This document shows positions 8,753 to 17,024 of a DNA stretch of 64,000 bases, piece after piece. The notes under the pieces are model-generated. The model was not told the origin of the DNA and did no database searches. It was given only the letters and a program-made list of their open reading frames with translations. The DNA is taken from positions 43,411 through 107,410 of the forward strand of contig NZ_ATHV01000006.1 in NCBI RefSeq assembly GCF_000422205.1, read 5' to 3'. Position numbers and translations under genes: made by a program. The DNA is from Desulfovibrio sp. X2 (lineage in GTDB: Bacteria; Desulfobacterota; Desulfovibrionia; Desulfovibrionales; Desulfovibrionaceae). Every line of letters begins with the position of its first letter. Position 1 is the stretch's first letter.

Positions 8753-9829
8753 TCAGGCCTTGCAGGCGCGCACGACCTCTGCCGCGATGCGATCGAGCGG
8801 CATGATCTTCTGCGCTGCGCCGAGCTTCACGGCCTCGCCCGGCATGCCCCAGACCACGGAGGTCTCGGCGTCCTGGGCGATGGTGTAGGCTCCGGCCTCC
8901 TTCATCTCCAGAAGGCCGCTCGCGCCGTCGTCGCCCATGCCGGTCATGATCACCCCAACTCCGTTCTGGCCCGCGTAACGCGCCGTGGAGCGGAAGAGCA
9001 CGTCCACCGAGGGGCGGTGGCGGCGCACGAGGGGGCCGTCCTTGACCTCCACGTGGTAACGGGCACCGCTGCGCTTGAGCAGCATGTGCCTGTTGCCCGG
9101 CGCGATGAGCGCCTGCCCGCGCAGCACGGAATCCCCGTCCGCGGCTTCCTTGACGGTGACCCGGCAGATGGAGTCGAGCCGCTTGGCGAAGGCCGCGGTG
9201 AACTTCTCCGGCATGTGCTGCACCACGACCACGCCCGGGCTGTCCTCGGGCAAGGCCTCCAGGAAGACCCGCAGGGCCTCGGTGCCGCCCGTGCTCGCGC
9301 CCACGGCCACGACCTTGTCCGTGGTCTCGGTGAGCACGGGGCGTGTGGCCTTGGCGATGACTGCGTCCGCGGACAGAGCCGGACCAACTCCGCGCGGCTT
9401 GAGGGTGAGGCGCTTGAGGTTGGCCTTGGCCGCCGCCCTGACGGCGTCACAGATGCGGATGCGCGACTCCTCGAAGAACTGGCGCGTCCCCACCTTGGGC
9501 TTGGTCATGATGTCCACGGCCCCGTATTCCAGGGCCTTGAGCCAGGCGTCGCCCCCCTTCTCCGCCAGCGTGGAGCAGATGATCACGGGCAGCGGATGCT
9601 GGGACATGATCTTGCGCAGGAAAGTCAGGCCATCCATGCGCGGCATCTCGATATCCAGCGTGACGACGTCCGGGACCTCCTGCTCCATCATTCCCGCCGC
9701 GGCATAGGGATCGGAGGCAGCCCCCATGACCTCGATGTCGGGATCGCTGGTCAGGATCTCCACCATGGTCTTGCGCACCAGGGCCGAATCGTCGACCACC
9801 AGCACGCGCAGCTTTCCACCCCTGCTCAT
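8753..9829 (-). CDS. cheB: CheB, protein-glutamate methylesterase/glutamine deamidase
   Basis: Resets chemoreceptor adaptation by removing methyl groups from glutamates. N-terminal receiver domain: [13 protein letters not shown], phospho-acceptor in [14 protein letters not shown], and IMTKPK. C-terminal methylesterase: [18 protein letters not shown] with the catalytic Ser, [18 protein letters not shown] with the catalytic His, and [14 protein letters not shown] with the catalytic Asp. At 358 aa it has normal length. Its ATG overlaps the cheR stop by 4 bases. It is the last gene of the minus-strand chemotaxis operon that begins at 15357. Confidence 0.97.
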   Translation of the reverse strand: MSRGGKLRVLVVDDSALVRKTMVEILTSDPDIEVMGAASDPYAAAGMMEQEVPDVVTLDIEMPRMDGLTFLRKIMSQHPLPVIICSTLAEKGGDAWLKALEYGAVDIMTKPKVGTRQFFEESRIRICDAVRAAAKANLKRLTLKPRGVGPALSADAVIAKATRPVLTETTDKVVAVGASTGGTEALRVFLEALPEDSPGVVVVQHMPEKFTAAFAKRLDSICRVTVKEAADGDSVLRGQALIAPGNRHMLLKRSGARYHVEVKDGPLVRRHRPSVDVLFRSTARYAGQNGVGVIMTGMGDDGASGLLEMKEAGAYTIAQDAETSVVWGMPGEAVKLGAAQKIMPLDRIAAEVVRACKA

Positions 9830-10710
9830 CGCTTCTCCCGTTCATAGACGGTTGGCGCTATCTGCCGCAGCGGCAGGTTCATGCCGGTGAGGCTCTCCGA
9901 ATGGCCGATGAACAGGTGCCCGCCTGCGCGGAGGTTGGCGCAGAACTTGGTCAACAGCTCCTCCTGGGTGGAGCGCTCGAAGTAGATCATCACGTTGCGG
10001 CAGAAGATGACGTCCATGGGCTGGTCGAAACTGAAGGACTCCATGAAATTGAGACGCCCGAAGGAAATCTTGCTCCGCAGTTCGCCCACGATGCGCACGA
10101 GGGCCTTGGACTTGTCCTTGCTGCGCAGGAGGTACTTCTTCTTGAGGGGCATGGGCACGGGCTCGACCTTGTCCATGCTGTAGACGGCCCGCAGGGCGTG
10201 TTGCAGGACGCGCGTGGAGATGTCCGTGGCCAGCACGGAGAAGTGGAAGCCCGAGCTCGCGGCCGCGTACTCGGAGAGGACCATGGCCAGGGTATAGGGC
10301 TCCTCGCCCGTGGAGCAGCCCGCGCTCCAGAAGCGCATCTCGCGGCTGTTGCCGAAACGGCCGTGCCATGCGGGCAGGACGGAATCGCGCAGGAGATCGA
10401 AGTGCCGGGGCTCGCGGAAGAAGTCCGTGGTGTTGGTGGTCACCACGTCGAGCATGTGAATGAGCTCGGTCTCCATCCCCCCCGGGCTGAAGATGTAGTC
10501 GCAGTATTGGGCGTAGCTCTCGAGCTCCAGGGCCCGCAGCCGTTTCTGCAGCCTTGCCTCGAGCATGGTCTTCTTGCCCGGCGGCATCTTGATGCCGCAC
10601 TCGCGGTGGATGAACTCGCTGAACCGCTTGAAGTCGCGTTCGGTCATGCTCCCGATGCGGTAGGACTGGGAATCGCCGGGTTCGGCTGCACTGGAGGCGG
10701 TCGTCACCAT
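9826..10710 (-). CDS. cheR: CheR, chemoreceptor glutamate methyltransferase
   Basis: Uses S-adenosylmethionine to methylate receptor glutamates. The N-terminal helical domain ([20 protein letters not shown]) is followed by the Rossmann methyltransferase core with [19 protein letters not shown] and [12 protein letters not shown], then [20 protein letters not shown] and the C-terminal LFIGHSESL. The ATG at 10710 has a GGAGAAGG ribosome site; the open frame continues upstream but only as antisense-like sequence over cheA. The product is 294 aa. It starts 12 bases after the cheA stop codon and overlaps cheB. Confidence 0.96.
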   Translation of the reverse strand: MVTTASSAAEPGDSQSYRIGSMTERDFKRFSEFIHRECGIKMPPGKKTMLEARLQKRLRALELESYAQYCDYIFSPGGMETELIHMLDVVTTNTTDFFREPRHFDLLRDSVLPAWHGRFGNSREMRFWSAGCSTGEEPYTLAMVLSEYAAASSGFHFSVLATDISTRVLQHALRAVYSMDKVEPVPMPLKKKYLLRSKDKSKALVRIVGELRSKISFGRLNFMESFSFDQPMDVIFCRNVMIYFERSTQEELLTKFCANLRAGGHLFIGHSESLTGMNLPLRQIAPTVYEREKR

Positions 10711-10721
10711 GCCTTCTCCGC

Positions 10722-12815
10722 CTACCTGTGGGCCATGACATCGCGGAGCAGCCGCGGGATGTCGAGGATCAGCGCCAGGCTTCCGTCGCCCTTGATCGTG
10801 GCCCCGGAGATGCCCTCCACGTCGCGGTAGACCCTGCCGAGCGACTTGATCACGGTCTGGTGCTCGCCGATGACCTCGTCGACCACGATGCCGGTGCGGT
10901 TCTCTCCGGTGTGCGTGACCACGATCTGCTCGATGGACGGCGCGTCCCCCCCGCACTGGAACCACTCGCGCAGGCGCACGTAGGGAACGGTCTCCCCGCG
11001 CAGATTGACGATCTGCCTGCCGTTGGATTCGCGGACCTGGCTCCGTGCCAGCTCGACGCATTCCTCGACCACCGAGAGCGGGATGATGTAGAATTCCTGC
11101 TCCACCCTGACCTGCAGCCCGTCGATGATGGCGAGCGTCAGGGGCAGCTTGATGGTGATCACCGTTCCCCGGCCCACGGCGCTCTCGATGTCGATGCTGG
11201 CGCGAAGCTCCTCCATGGCCCGCTTGACCACGTCCATGCCCACGCCCCTGCCGGACACAGCGGTCACGGTTTCGGCGGTCGAGAAGCCGGGCTCGAAGAT
11301 CAGGGCGTAGCACTCCTTGTCCGTGAGGTCCGCGTCCGGGGAGACGATGCCCTTCTGCACGGCCTTGGCCTTGATCTTGGCCGGATCCATGCCCCGGCCG
11401 TCGTCTTCCACGCGGATGACGACCTCGCCGCCGGAGTGCTCGGCCACGAGCCGGATCGTCCCGGTCGAGGGCTTGCCCGCGGCCGCACGGGTATCCGGGG
11501 TTTCGATGCCGTGGTCGATGCTGTTGCGCAAGAGGTGCACCAGGGGATCGCCCAGCCGCTCGATGACCGTCTTGTCCAGCTCGGTCTCCGCCCCCTCGGT
11601 GCGCAGCTCGATGTCCTTGCCGAGCTCGCCGGAAAGATCGCGCACGAGGCGGCTGAACTTGCTGAAGGTCGTGCCGATGGGCAGCATGCGGATGCCCAGG
11701 GTGGAGTCGCGCAGTTCGTCGGACAGGCGTTCGAGCTCCTCGGTGAGCGCGGTCAGAACCGGGTCTTCCCGGCCGCTCGCCACCTGGGAGAGCCTGGCCT
11801 GGACCGTGACCAGCTCTCCGACGAGATCGACGAGATGGTCGAGCTTTTCCGCGGCCACACGGATGCTGGCGGCCTGCATCTCCGCGCCGCCCTTGGTCCG
11901 GGCCGCGCGCAGCCCCCTGACCTCGCGCTGCTCGGCCAGGGCCGAGGCCAGCCTGTCCTTGCTGACCAGTCCGTGCTCGGCCAGTATCTCGCCGAGCTTG
12001 CGCTGGTCCCCGAGGGCCTTCTCCAGGGTCGTGGGATCGATGTCGCCGCGCTCCAGAAGAATTTCGCCGAGCTTCTTGTACCCTTCCCCGTCCCCTTCCA
12101 GGGCAATGGGGGTGATCGCGAGCTCGCTGTCGTCCTCCACGAAGATGAACACGTCGCGCACGGCCTGTTCCCCTGCCGCGGTCACGAGCAGGATGTCCCA
12201 CCAGACATAGCAGGATTCGGCGTCGATCTCGGAGAGCACCGGAACGGTGTCGAGATGGGCCTGCACCCGGGCAGTGCCGAGCTCGCGCAGCTCGTCGAGC
12301 AGGGCGGCGGGATTGCTGCCCGTAAGAAAGATGTCCTGGGGCGGCTTGAAACGGATGCGGAAGGCACGGTTCGGGGCATCCCCGTCCTGTGCGTGAGCCG
12401 TCGCGGCGGCCGATGGGGCCTCGTCCTCCTCACGGGCCGGCAGGAAAGCCCGCAGGCGCTCGAGGATGCCCGTGCTGCATGCGGGGTCGGTGTCTGTTCC
12501 ACCGCCTTCGCCGAAGAGGATGTCCTGGATGCGGTCCCGGCTGGCCAGGGTCAGGTCGAGAAGTTCCTTGGTGACAGGGATGACGCCCTTGCGCACGTGG
12601 TCGAAGACCGTCTCCACGTCGTGCGTGAAGTGGGCCACGTCGTCGAAGCCGAACATGGCCCCTGAGCCCTTGATGGTATGCATGGCCCGAAAGACGCGGT
12701 CGATGAGATCGCTGTCCGCGGGCGCGCTTTCGAGCTCGAGCAGCGCGCTCTCGAGCTCCGTCAGCAGATCCTGGGCCTCCTCCAGGTATGCCTGCCGGTT
12801 GCTGTCGTCCTGCAT
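10722..12815 (-). CDS. cheA: CheA, chemotaxis histidine kinase with an internal tandem MshEN-like repeat
   Basis: Central kinase of the chemotaxis system; phosphorylates CheY and CheB. Domains in order: the Hpt/P1 domain with phospho-acceptor His46 in MHTIKGSG; a P2-like linker region; a short tandem repeat at residues about 249-296; the dimerisation helix (EKLDHLVDLVGELVTVQ); the ATPase (LLRNSIDHGIETPDTR, VEDDGRGMD, GRGVGMDVV, GRGTVITIKLPL); and the C-terminal CheW-like domain. The insert consists of two copies of LGEIL...G......L..AL..Q, which resembles the c-di-GMP-binding MshEN motif, but its copies are separated by only two residues. At 697 aa it is normal. No separate cheW is in the operon. 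Confidence 0.96.
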   Translation of the reverse strand: MQDDSNRQAYLEEAQDLLTELESALLELESAPADSDLIDRVFRAMHTIKGSGAMFGFDDVAHFTHDVETVFDHVRKGVIPVTKELLDLTLASRDRIQDILFGEGGGTDTDPACSTGILERLRAFLPAREEDEAPSAAATAHAQDGDAPNRAFRIRFKPPQDIFLTGSNPAALLDELRELGTARVQAHLDTVPVLSEIDAESCYVWWDILLVTAAGEQAVRDVFIFVEDDSELAITPIALEGDGEGYKKLGEILLERGDIDPTTLEKALGDQRKLGEILAEHGLVSKDRLASALAEQREVRGLRAARTKGGAEMQAASIRVAAEKLDHLVDLVGELVTVQARLSQVASGREDPVLTALTEELERLSDELRDSTLGIRMLPIGTTFSKFSRLVRDLSGELGKDIELRTEGAETELDKTVIERLGDPLVHLLRNSIDHGIETPDTRAAAGKPSTGTIRLVAEHSGGEVVIRVEDDGRGMDPAKIKAKAVQKGIVSPDADLTDKECYALIFEPGFSTAETVTAVSGRGVGMDVVKRAMEELRASIDIESAVGRGTVITIKLPLTLAIIDGLQVRVEQEFYIIPLSVVEECVELARSQVRESNGRQIVNLRGETVPYVRLREWFQCGGDAPSIEQIVVTHTGENRTGIVVDEVIGEHQTVIKSLGRVYRDVEGISGATIKGDGSLALILDIPRLLRDVMAHR

Positions 12816-12846
12816 GTTCCGCCCCCTCTGCCGCAGCGCGGCCGAT

Positions 12847-13209
12847 CTACTTGAGGACCTTCTGCACCACGGCCAGCAGCTGATCCGGCTTGAACGGCTT
12901 GACGATCCAGCCCGTGGCGCCTGCGCTCTTTCCTTCCTGCTTCTTCTCGGCCTGGGACTCGGTGGTCAGCATGATGATGGGAATGAACTTGCACTGCGGC
13001 TTGGCGCGCACGGCCTTGATGAGCGAGATGCCGTCCATGTTCGGCATGTTGAGATCGGTGATGACCATGTCGATGGGTCCCATGAGCTTCCCCAGGGCAT
13101 CCTTGCCGTCCGAGGCCTCGATGACGGAATATCCGGCGTTCTTCAAGGTCATGGATATCATCTGCCGCACGCTTGCGGAGTCATCCACGGTCATGATCGT
13201 CTTGGGCAT
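12847..13209 (-). CDS. cheY: CheY-type single-domain response regulator
   Basis: Stand-alone receiver domain of 120 aa that would carry phosphate from CheA to the motor or another target. The phosphorylation chemistry is complete: acidic pair in MTVDDSASVRQM, acceptor Asp in DMVITDLNMPNMDGI, Thr in IIMLTTES, and Lys in GWIVKPFKPDQL. A GGAGG ribosome site precedes the ATG. It sits between the STAS gene and cheA in the operon. The full DLNMPNMDG loop with an Asn after the acceptor region is typical of CheY, not of transcriptional regulators. Confidence 0.94.
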   Translation of the reverse strand: MPKTIMTVDDSASVRQMISMTLKNAGYSVIEASDGKDALGKLMGPIDMVITDLNMPNMDGISLIKAVRAKPQCKFIPIIMLTTESQAEKKQEGKSAGATGWIVKPFKPDQLLAVVQKVLK

Positions 13210-13227
13210 CGTTTCCTCCGAATGATG

Positions 13228-13551
13228 TCACACGAGCAGCCAGCGTTCCAGATTTCCGCCGGCTCCGGGGATCCCGCATTCCAGGGCGGCTTCGCGAACT
13301 CCCGGGGGGACGCTCCCGGTCAAGGTCACATCCTTGCCGAGAGAAGCCGCCGTCTTGAACAGTGATTCAAACAACTGAAAGAAGGTAATGTCAACGGCCC
13401 TGACGCCTGAAATGTCCAGGCCTATGGAAGAATTCTCCAAAAGGGCTCCGTGCAGGGTTTCGCGGATCTCGCTCACATCCTGCACGGTGACATCACCGCC
13501 GAGCGCGAGCAGGCAGTTTCCCGCCCCGTCGGTCATCCTGATCTCCGCCAT
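13228..13551 (-). CDS. STAS-domain protein
   Basis: Small cytoplasmic protein of 107 aa with the fold of anti-sigma-factor antagonists: a central DVSEIRETLHGALLE helix, then SIGLDISGVRAVDITFFQLF, where the usual phosphorylatable Ser or Thr region lies, and a final LTGSVPPGVREAALECG segment. I chose the ATG at 13551 because GGGGAGG lies exactly upstream of it, whereas the in-frame GTG at 13557 overlaps that Shine-Dalgarno. It sits between the MCP-like gene and cheY, so it is probably a modulator of this chemotaxis pathway, not of a sigma factor. That role is inference. Confidence 0.85.
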   Translation of the reverse strand: MAEIRMTDGAGNCLLALGGDVTVQDVSEIRETLHGALLENSSIGLDISGVRAVDITFFQLFESLFKTAASLGKDVTLTGSVPPGVREAALECGIPGAGGNLERWLLV

Positions 13552-13572
13552 GCGCACCTCCCCGGGTCCTGA

Positions 13573-15357
13573 TCAGAAAAGCTCCACGTTGTTCCCGAAC
13601 TCGCCCGTGCAGGCGTCCTCGTCCTCGTTCAGGCAGCTCGCACCCGCCTCACCGCCTCCCAGGGCCTTGCGGTAGACATCGCGCTCGGCCTCCATGGTGT
13701 AGCGGTCGAGCATCGCGCGCAAGCGTTCCGGCTGGCGGCCCCGCTCCATTGTCGGCAGCTCCGTGCGGATGCGCTCGAGCATGGCCTGGGTCCGCACCTC
13801 GGCGGCATGCAGGCCGTCGCCCACCCGGTGGTGGAACTCCACCTCGTTGGCGCGTCGCACGAGGTCCTCGGCCAGGGAGTTGCCCTGTTCCGACAGCCCG
13901 TCAAGGCAACTGCCCACCTTCTGGTTGGTGCTGCCGATGTCGGCCGTCATCTCGCGGAACTTGCCCAGGATCCCGTCCACCTCCTGCGTCTTGATCGAGG
14001 TGGAGGCGTTGCTCTGCAGCCTGTCCGAAACCTCGGAAATGGTTGTCAGGATGTCCGAGACGCGGCTCGTCTTGTCGCGCGCCTCCACGGACAGCGCCTG
14101 GATGGCCATGGCCAGGACACCGAGCGCGGCGCCCTCGCTGCCGGTATGGGCGGCCTTGATGGAGGCGTTCAGGGCGATGAGCTCGATCTCCTCCCCCACC
14201 TCCTCGATGTCCGAGACGAAATCGGCCATCTCGCCCACCGTGTCCGCGACCTCGCGCATGGTCTCGGCCATGCTGTGCCCCTGCTGCGCGAACTCACGGA
14301 TGCCGCCCATGACTTCTTCGATGCTCGTGCCCGTGCGCCGCAGAATGTCGTCTGCGCCCTGGTCTCCCGCGGACCCGGCGATGTCGCTCACGATGTCGTG
14401 CACGGACCCGGCGACCTCGCCGAGGTTGGCGATGACGCTGTCCACGGCCTCGACGAAGGCGTCGCGGGCAGAGACCATCTGCTGCAGCTGCACCTCGGAG
14501 ACGTCCGCGCAGAAGGAAACGGCCCCGAGGGCTTCCTCCTCCGAAGACCGGGACGTAAGGCGTCCCATTTCCTCCAGGGCGTCGCGCATGGCGTGCTCCA
14601 CGTGCTCCACCTGCTGGCGGACGATGTCGTGGAACTGGAGGCTGCGCACTATCTCGGCGATTGCGGACTCGATCCCGGCCGTGCGCTCCGGCAGCCTGGC
14701 CGCGACCTGGCGGGAGTTCTCCGCCAGCCTCATCAGGCTGTCCATGTTCGTCCGGACGGTGGTCACCAGGCTCTCGGCGCAGTCGCTCTGGCTGGCCAGG
14801 ATGGTGGCCGTGCGTTCCCGCGCCGAAGCGAGATGCCGACTCAGGATGTTCGATTTGTCGGTGATCTTGGCGGAATGCTCGACGATGGTCAGGCCGAGTT
14901 TCTCCACGTCGTCGGCCAGGGTGTTGAAGCCGCGTCCGGTGTTCCCCAGACGGGCGGATTCGATGCGCGTGGAGATGCCGAGCATCTGCAGCTTGCGCAC
15001 GATGCGGCCGAAATCGCCGAGCACCGATCCGAGGTCTGCGACGACCTTGGTGATGCGCTCGAACTGCTGCAGACTGTCGTTGCCGGAATCGATGCGGCAC
15101 ATGTCGCCCAGGCGGCCGAGTTCACGACCAAGGGCGGACACTGAGCGCTCCATGTCCTCGCCCGAGGTCAGGGAAGCGCATTCTGCTGCCAGGCGGGAGA
15201 GGCTCGCGGACCGCTCCCAGAAATCCTGGAGGTGCCTGCCGAGCTCGAGAAATTCCGCCTCCGTGGACGGCACGATGGCACCGACGCTGCTGATCAGGGA
15301 TTCCGTCTCTTCCCGCAGATGAGGGGAAAGCGAGAGAGCGGTGCTGCGTTCTTCCAT
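13573..15357 (-). CDS. Soluble methyl-accepting-chemotaxis-like protein with two divergent hairpin tips
   Basis: First gene of the chemotaxis operon, 594 aa, with no signal peptide or membrane segment. The sequence is almost entirely helical. Two stretches resemble the MCP hairpin tip: LGISTRIESARLGNTGRGFN with LADDVEKLG around residue 130, and IELIALNASIKAAHTGSEGA with GVLAMAIQALS around residue 400. Both have diverged from the normal [16 protein letters not shown] pattern. QFHDIVRQQVEHVEHAM and EFHHRVGDG segments recall CheZ-like or MCP-associated helices. The ATG at 15357 has a GGAG site and gives a natural start; extension upstream to 15573 is not convincing. It probably nucleates a cytoplasmic CheA complex. 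Known: the hairpin contacts CheA/CheW. Inferred: the role here. Confidence 0.8.
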   Translation of the reverse strand: MEERSTALSLSPHLREETESLISSVGAIVPSTEAEFLELGRHLQDFWERSASLSRLAAECASLTSGEDMERSVSALGRELGRLGDMCRIDSGNDSLQQFERITKVVADLGSVLGDFGRIVRKLQMLGISTRIESARLGNTGRGFNTLADDVEKLGLTIVEHSAKITDKSNILSRHLASARERTATILASQSDCAESLVTTVRTNMDSLMRLAENSRQVAARLPERTAGIESAIAEIVRSLQFHDIVRQQVEHVEHAMRDALEEMGRLTSRSSEEEALGAVSFCADVSEVQLQQMVSARDAFVEAVDSVIANLGEVAGSVHDIVSDIAGSAGDQGADDILRRTGTSIEEVMGGIREFAQQGHSMAETMREVADTVGEMADFVSDIEEVGEEIELIALNASIKAAHTGSEGAALGVLAMAIQALSVEARDKTSRVSDILTTISEVSDRLQSNASTSIKTQEVDGILGKFREMTADIGSTNQKVGSCLDGLSEQGNSLAEDLVRRANEVEFHHRVGDGLHAAEVRTQAMLERIRTELPTMERGRQPERLRAMLDRYTMEAERDVYRKALGGGEAGASCLNEDEDACTGEFGNNVELF

Positions 15358-15556
15358 AAAACTCCGTGCCTGCTTCGTAGGTCGATCCCGTGCGCCACGG
15401 GGGAATCTATCCCAGCTCGCGCCGGTCTGCCATGATAAATCCGCCGCTATTGCCTCGACGAGGAAGACCGGCAACGCCCCGTGGATGGGGCAGAACGGCG
15501 CGCGGCCTCGGCATTCTCTGGACAAGCCCGCGCGAGACGGGCAAACTCCGGCCCCT

Positions 15557-16276
15557 ATGAACGCCGAAACCATGCAGCACTCGCGTCAGGAGCTCCTGAA
15601 GGAGGCCGAACAGCGCCTCGCGTCCCTGGGCCAGGAGCGCATCTGGCGCCCCGTCTTCGCCCCGGACGGCAGGCAGCTGGCAGAGGGCACCGGAGCGGAC
15701 GACGACGGATTGCCGCCCGATCTGGCCGGGCTCGACTTCACGGGCAAGAACGTCGTGGACATCGGCTGCAACCTCGGCCACTTCTCGTTCCTGGCCGCGG
15801 AACACGGCGCCGCGAGCGTGCTCGGCATCGACATGGACGAGGAGGTGGTGGCCTGCGCCCGGGTCCTGGCCCGCCTCCGCGGCGCGGACAACGTCTCCTT
15901 CCTGGCCGCCGACGTCCTCGGCGCCTCGGCCCCCGCTCCGGACGGCCGCACCTTCGACACCTCCATGATGATCGACATCATCGGCCGCGGCAGCGTGCGC
16001 AAGGGCCTCGCCGGCAGCTTCCTGGACGCCGCCGCCCGCCTCGCCTCGCACGAGATGATCCACACCATGCGCCCCATCTATTCGTTCAAGGAACTCGGCG
16101 TGAGCGGCGCGGATCTCGCTCGCTTCTATCCCGAGCGCTTCCTGCGCGAGGAGCGCTTCGACCTGCTCGCCTTCGCCCTGGACCGCTTCGCGGTAAAATG
16201 GTCCGCCGAACTCCTGACCCGGGAAGCGGACCTCACGCAACGCTACAAGTATCTCGTGCGCTTCACCAGAATCTGA
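15557..16276 (+). CDS. Class I SAM-dependent methyltransferase (CmoB-like core)
   Basis: A 239-residue methyltransferase. Motif I is VVDIGCNLGHFSFLAAEHGA and the acidic motif II is VLGIDMDEEVVACA; a post-core helix and the segment MIHTMRPIYSFKELGVSG follow. The NVVDIGCNLGHFSF wording resembles CmoB and DUF1698-type enzymes, but the length and lack of the rest of CmoB prevent a firm assignment. The ATG at 15557 is the first in frame; a second ATG at 15572 is possible. It lies in a glycan-synthesis region and converges on another methyltransferase at 16311, so a small-molecule or sugar substrate is as likely as tRNA. Confidence 0.8.
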   Translation: MNAETMQHSRQELLKEAEQRLASLGQERIWRPVFAPDGRQLAEGTGADDDGLPPDLAGLDFTGKNVVDIGCNLGHFSFLAAEHGAASVLGIDMDEEVVACARVLARLRGADNVSFLAADVLGASAPAPDGRTFDTSMMIDIIGRGSVRKGLAGSFLDAAARLASHEMIHTMRPIYSFKELGVSGADLARFYPERFLREERFDLLAFALDRFAVKWSAELLTREADLTQRYKYLVRFTRI

Positions 16277-16310
16277 GAAATCCGAGGGGCTGAGCGGGCT
16301 CACACGTTGC

Positions 16311-17024
16311 TCAGCGCGTCTTTTCGAAGAGTCCGAGCCAGCCCGTGGTCCGGCCGAGCAGTTTGCCGCTTACGCGGAAGGCCGCGGCAAGGGCCAGGTT
16401 GGCCAGCCTCGGCGCCAGATCGCCTTTTTTCAGCAGCAGGGCGCGGCTGTAGGTGATGCGCCAGGGGCTCCTGCGGAAATCCACGTCGCGCAGCTTCAGG
16501 GTATGGGGGGAATAGGCCTGCACCTGCTCGTCGTTCTCGCCGAAGAAGAGCTTGATGGCCTGCGGCGGATAGGGCTTCACGTGGTCGAAGTCGATCCAGA
16601 AGCGGTCGTGCGCGAGCGGCGAGACGATGCAGCAGTGCCCGCCGACGCGCAAAAAGTTCAAGTAGTGGTTCATGAATTCGCTCAGCCCGTCCCAGGCGAA
16701 GTGCTCCACCACGTGCGAGAGCAGCAGAAGATCGGCCGGTCGCTGCAGGAGCTCCGGTTCGGCCCCCTCCGGGGAAAGGACGTGAAGCCCCTTGTCCCTC
16801 GCCCGTTGCGCCACGTCGGGATTGCGTTCGATGCCGCAGAGGTCGGTGAAGCCCATGTCCCGCAGCAGCAGGAGCTTGCGGCCGAGGCCGGAGCCGACCT
16901 CCACCACCCGGCAGGAGCGGGGAAACGGCGCAAGCATCCGGCGCAGGCGAGCCGTCTCGTCGCGCGACAGGGCCTTGGTCCAGCCGTCCAGCCGCCTGCG
17001 CCATCCATTGCCCGATCCGCTCAT
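16311..17024 (-). CDS. Class I SAM-dependent methyltransferase
   Basis: A 237-residue protein with SAM-binding motif VVEVGSGLGRKLLLLRDMGF, acidic loop CGIERNPDVAQRA, and LLLLSHVVEHF followed by YLNFLRVGGHCCIVSPLAHD, the typical Methyltransf_11/23 layout. The C-terminus is basic and partly hydrophobic (LANLALAAAFRVSGKLLGRT), which could touch the membrane. Its ATG overlaps the stop of the upstream glycosyltransferase gene (17021-18223) by 4 bases, so the two are translationally coupled, and O-methylation of the glycan made by that enzyme is a plausible but unproven role. Confidence 0.82.
   Translation of the reverse strand: MSGSGNGWRRRLDGWTKALSRDETARLRRMLAPFPRSCRVVEVGSGLGRKLLLLRDMGFTDLCGIERNPDVAQRARDKGLHVLSPEGAEPELLQRPADLLLLSHVVEHFAWDGLSEFMNHYLNFLRVGGHCCIVSPLAHDRFWIDFDHVKPYPPQAIKLFFGENDEQVQAYSPHTLKLRDVDFRRSPWRITYSRALLLKKGDLAPRLANLALAAAFRVSGKLLGRTTGWLGLFEKTR

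Noticed and set aside
13552..13557. GTG start for the STAS gene
   Set aside because: The GTG overlaps the GGGGAGG Shine-Dalgarno that fits the ATG at 13551.
15358..15573. N-terminal extension of the MCP-like protein
   Set aside because: The added 72 residues lack helical character and the ATG at 15357 has its own ribosome site.
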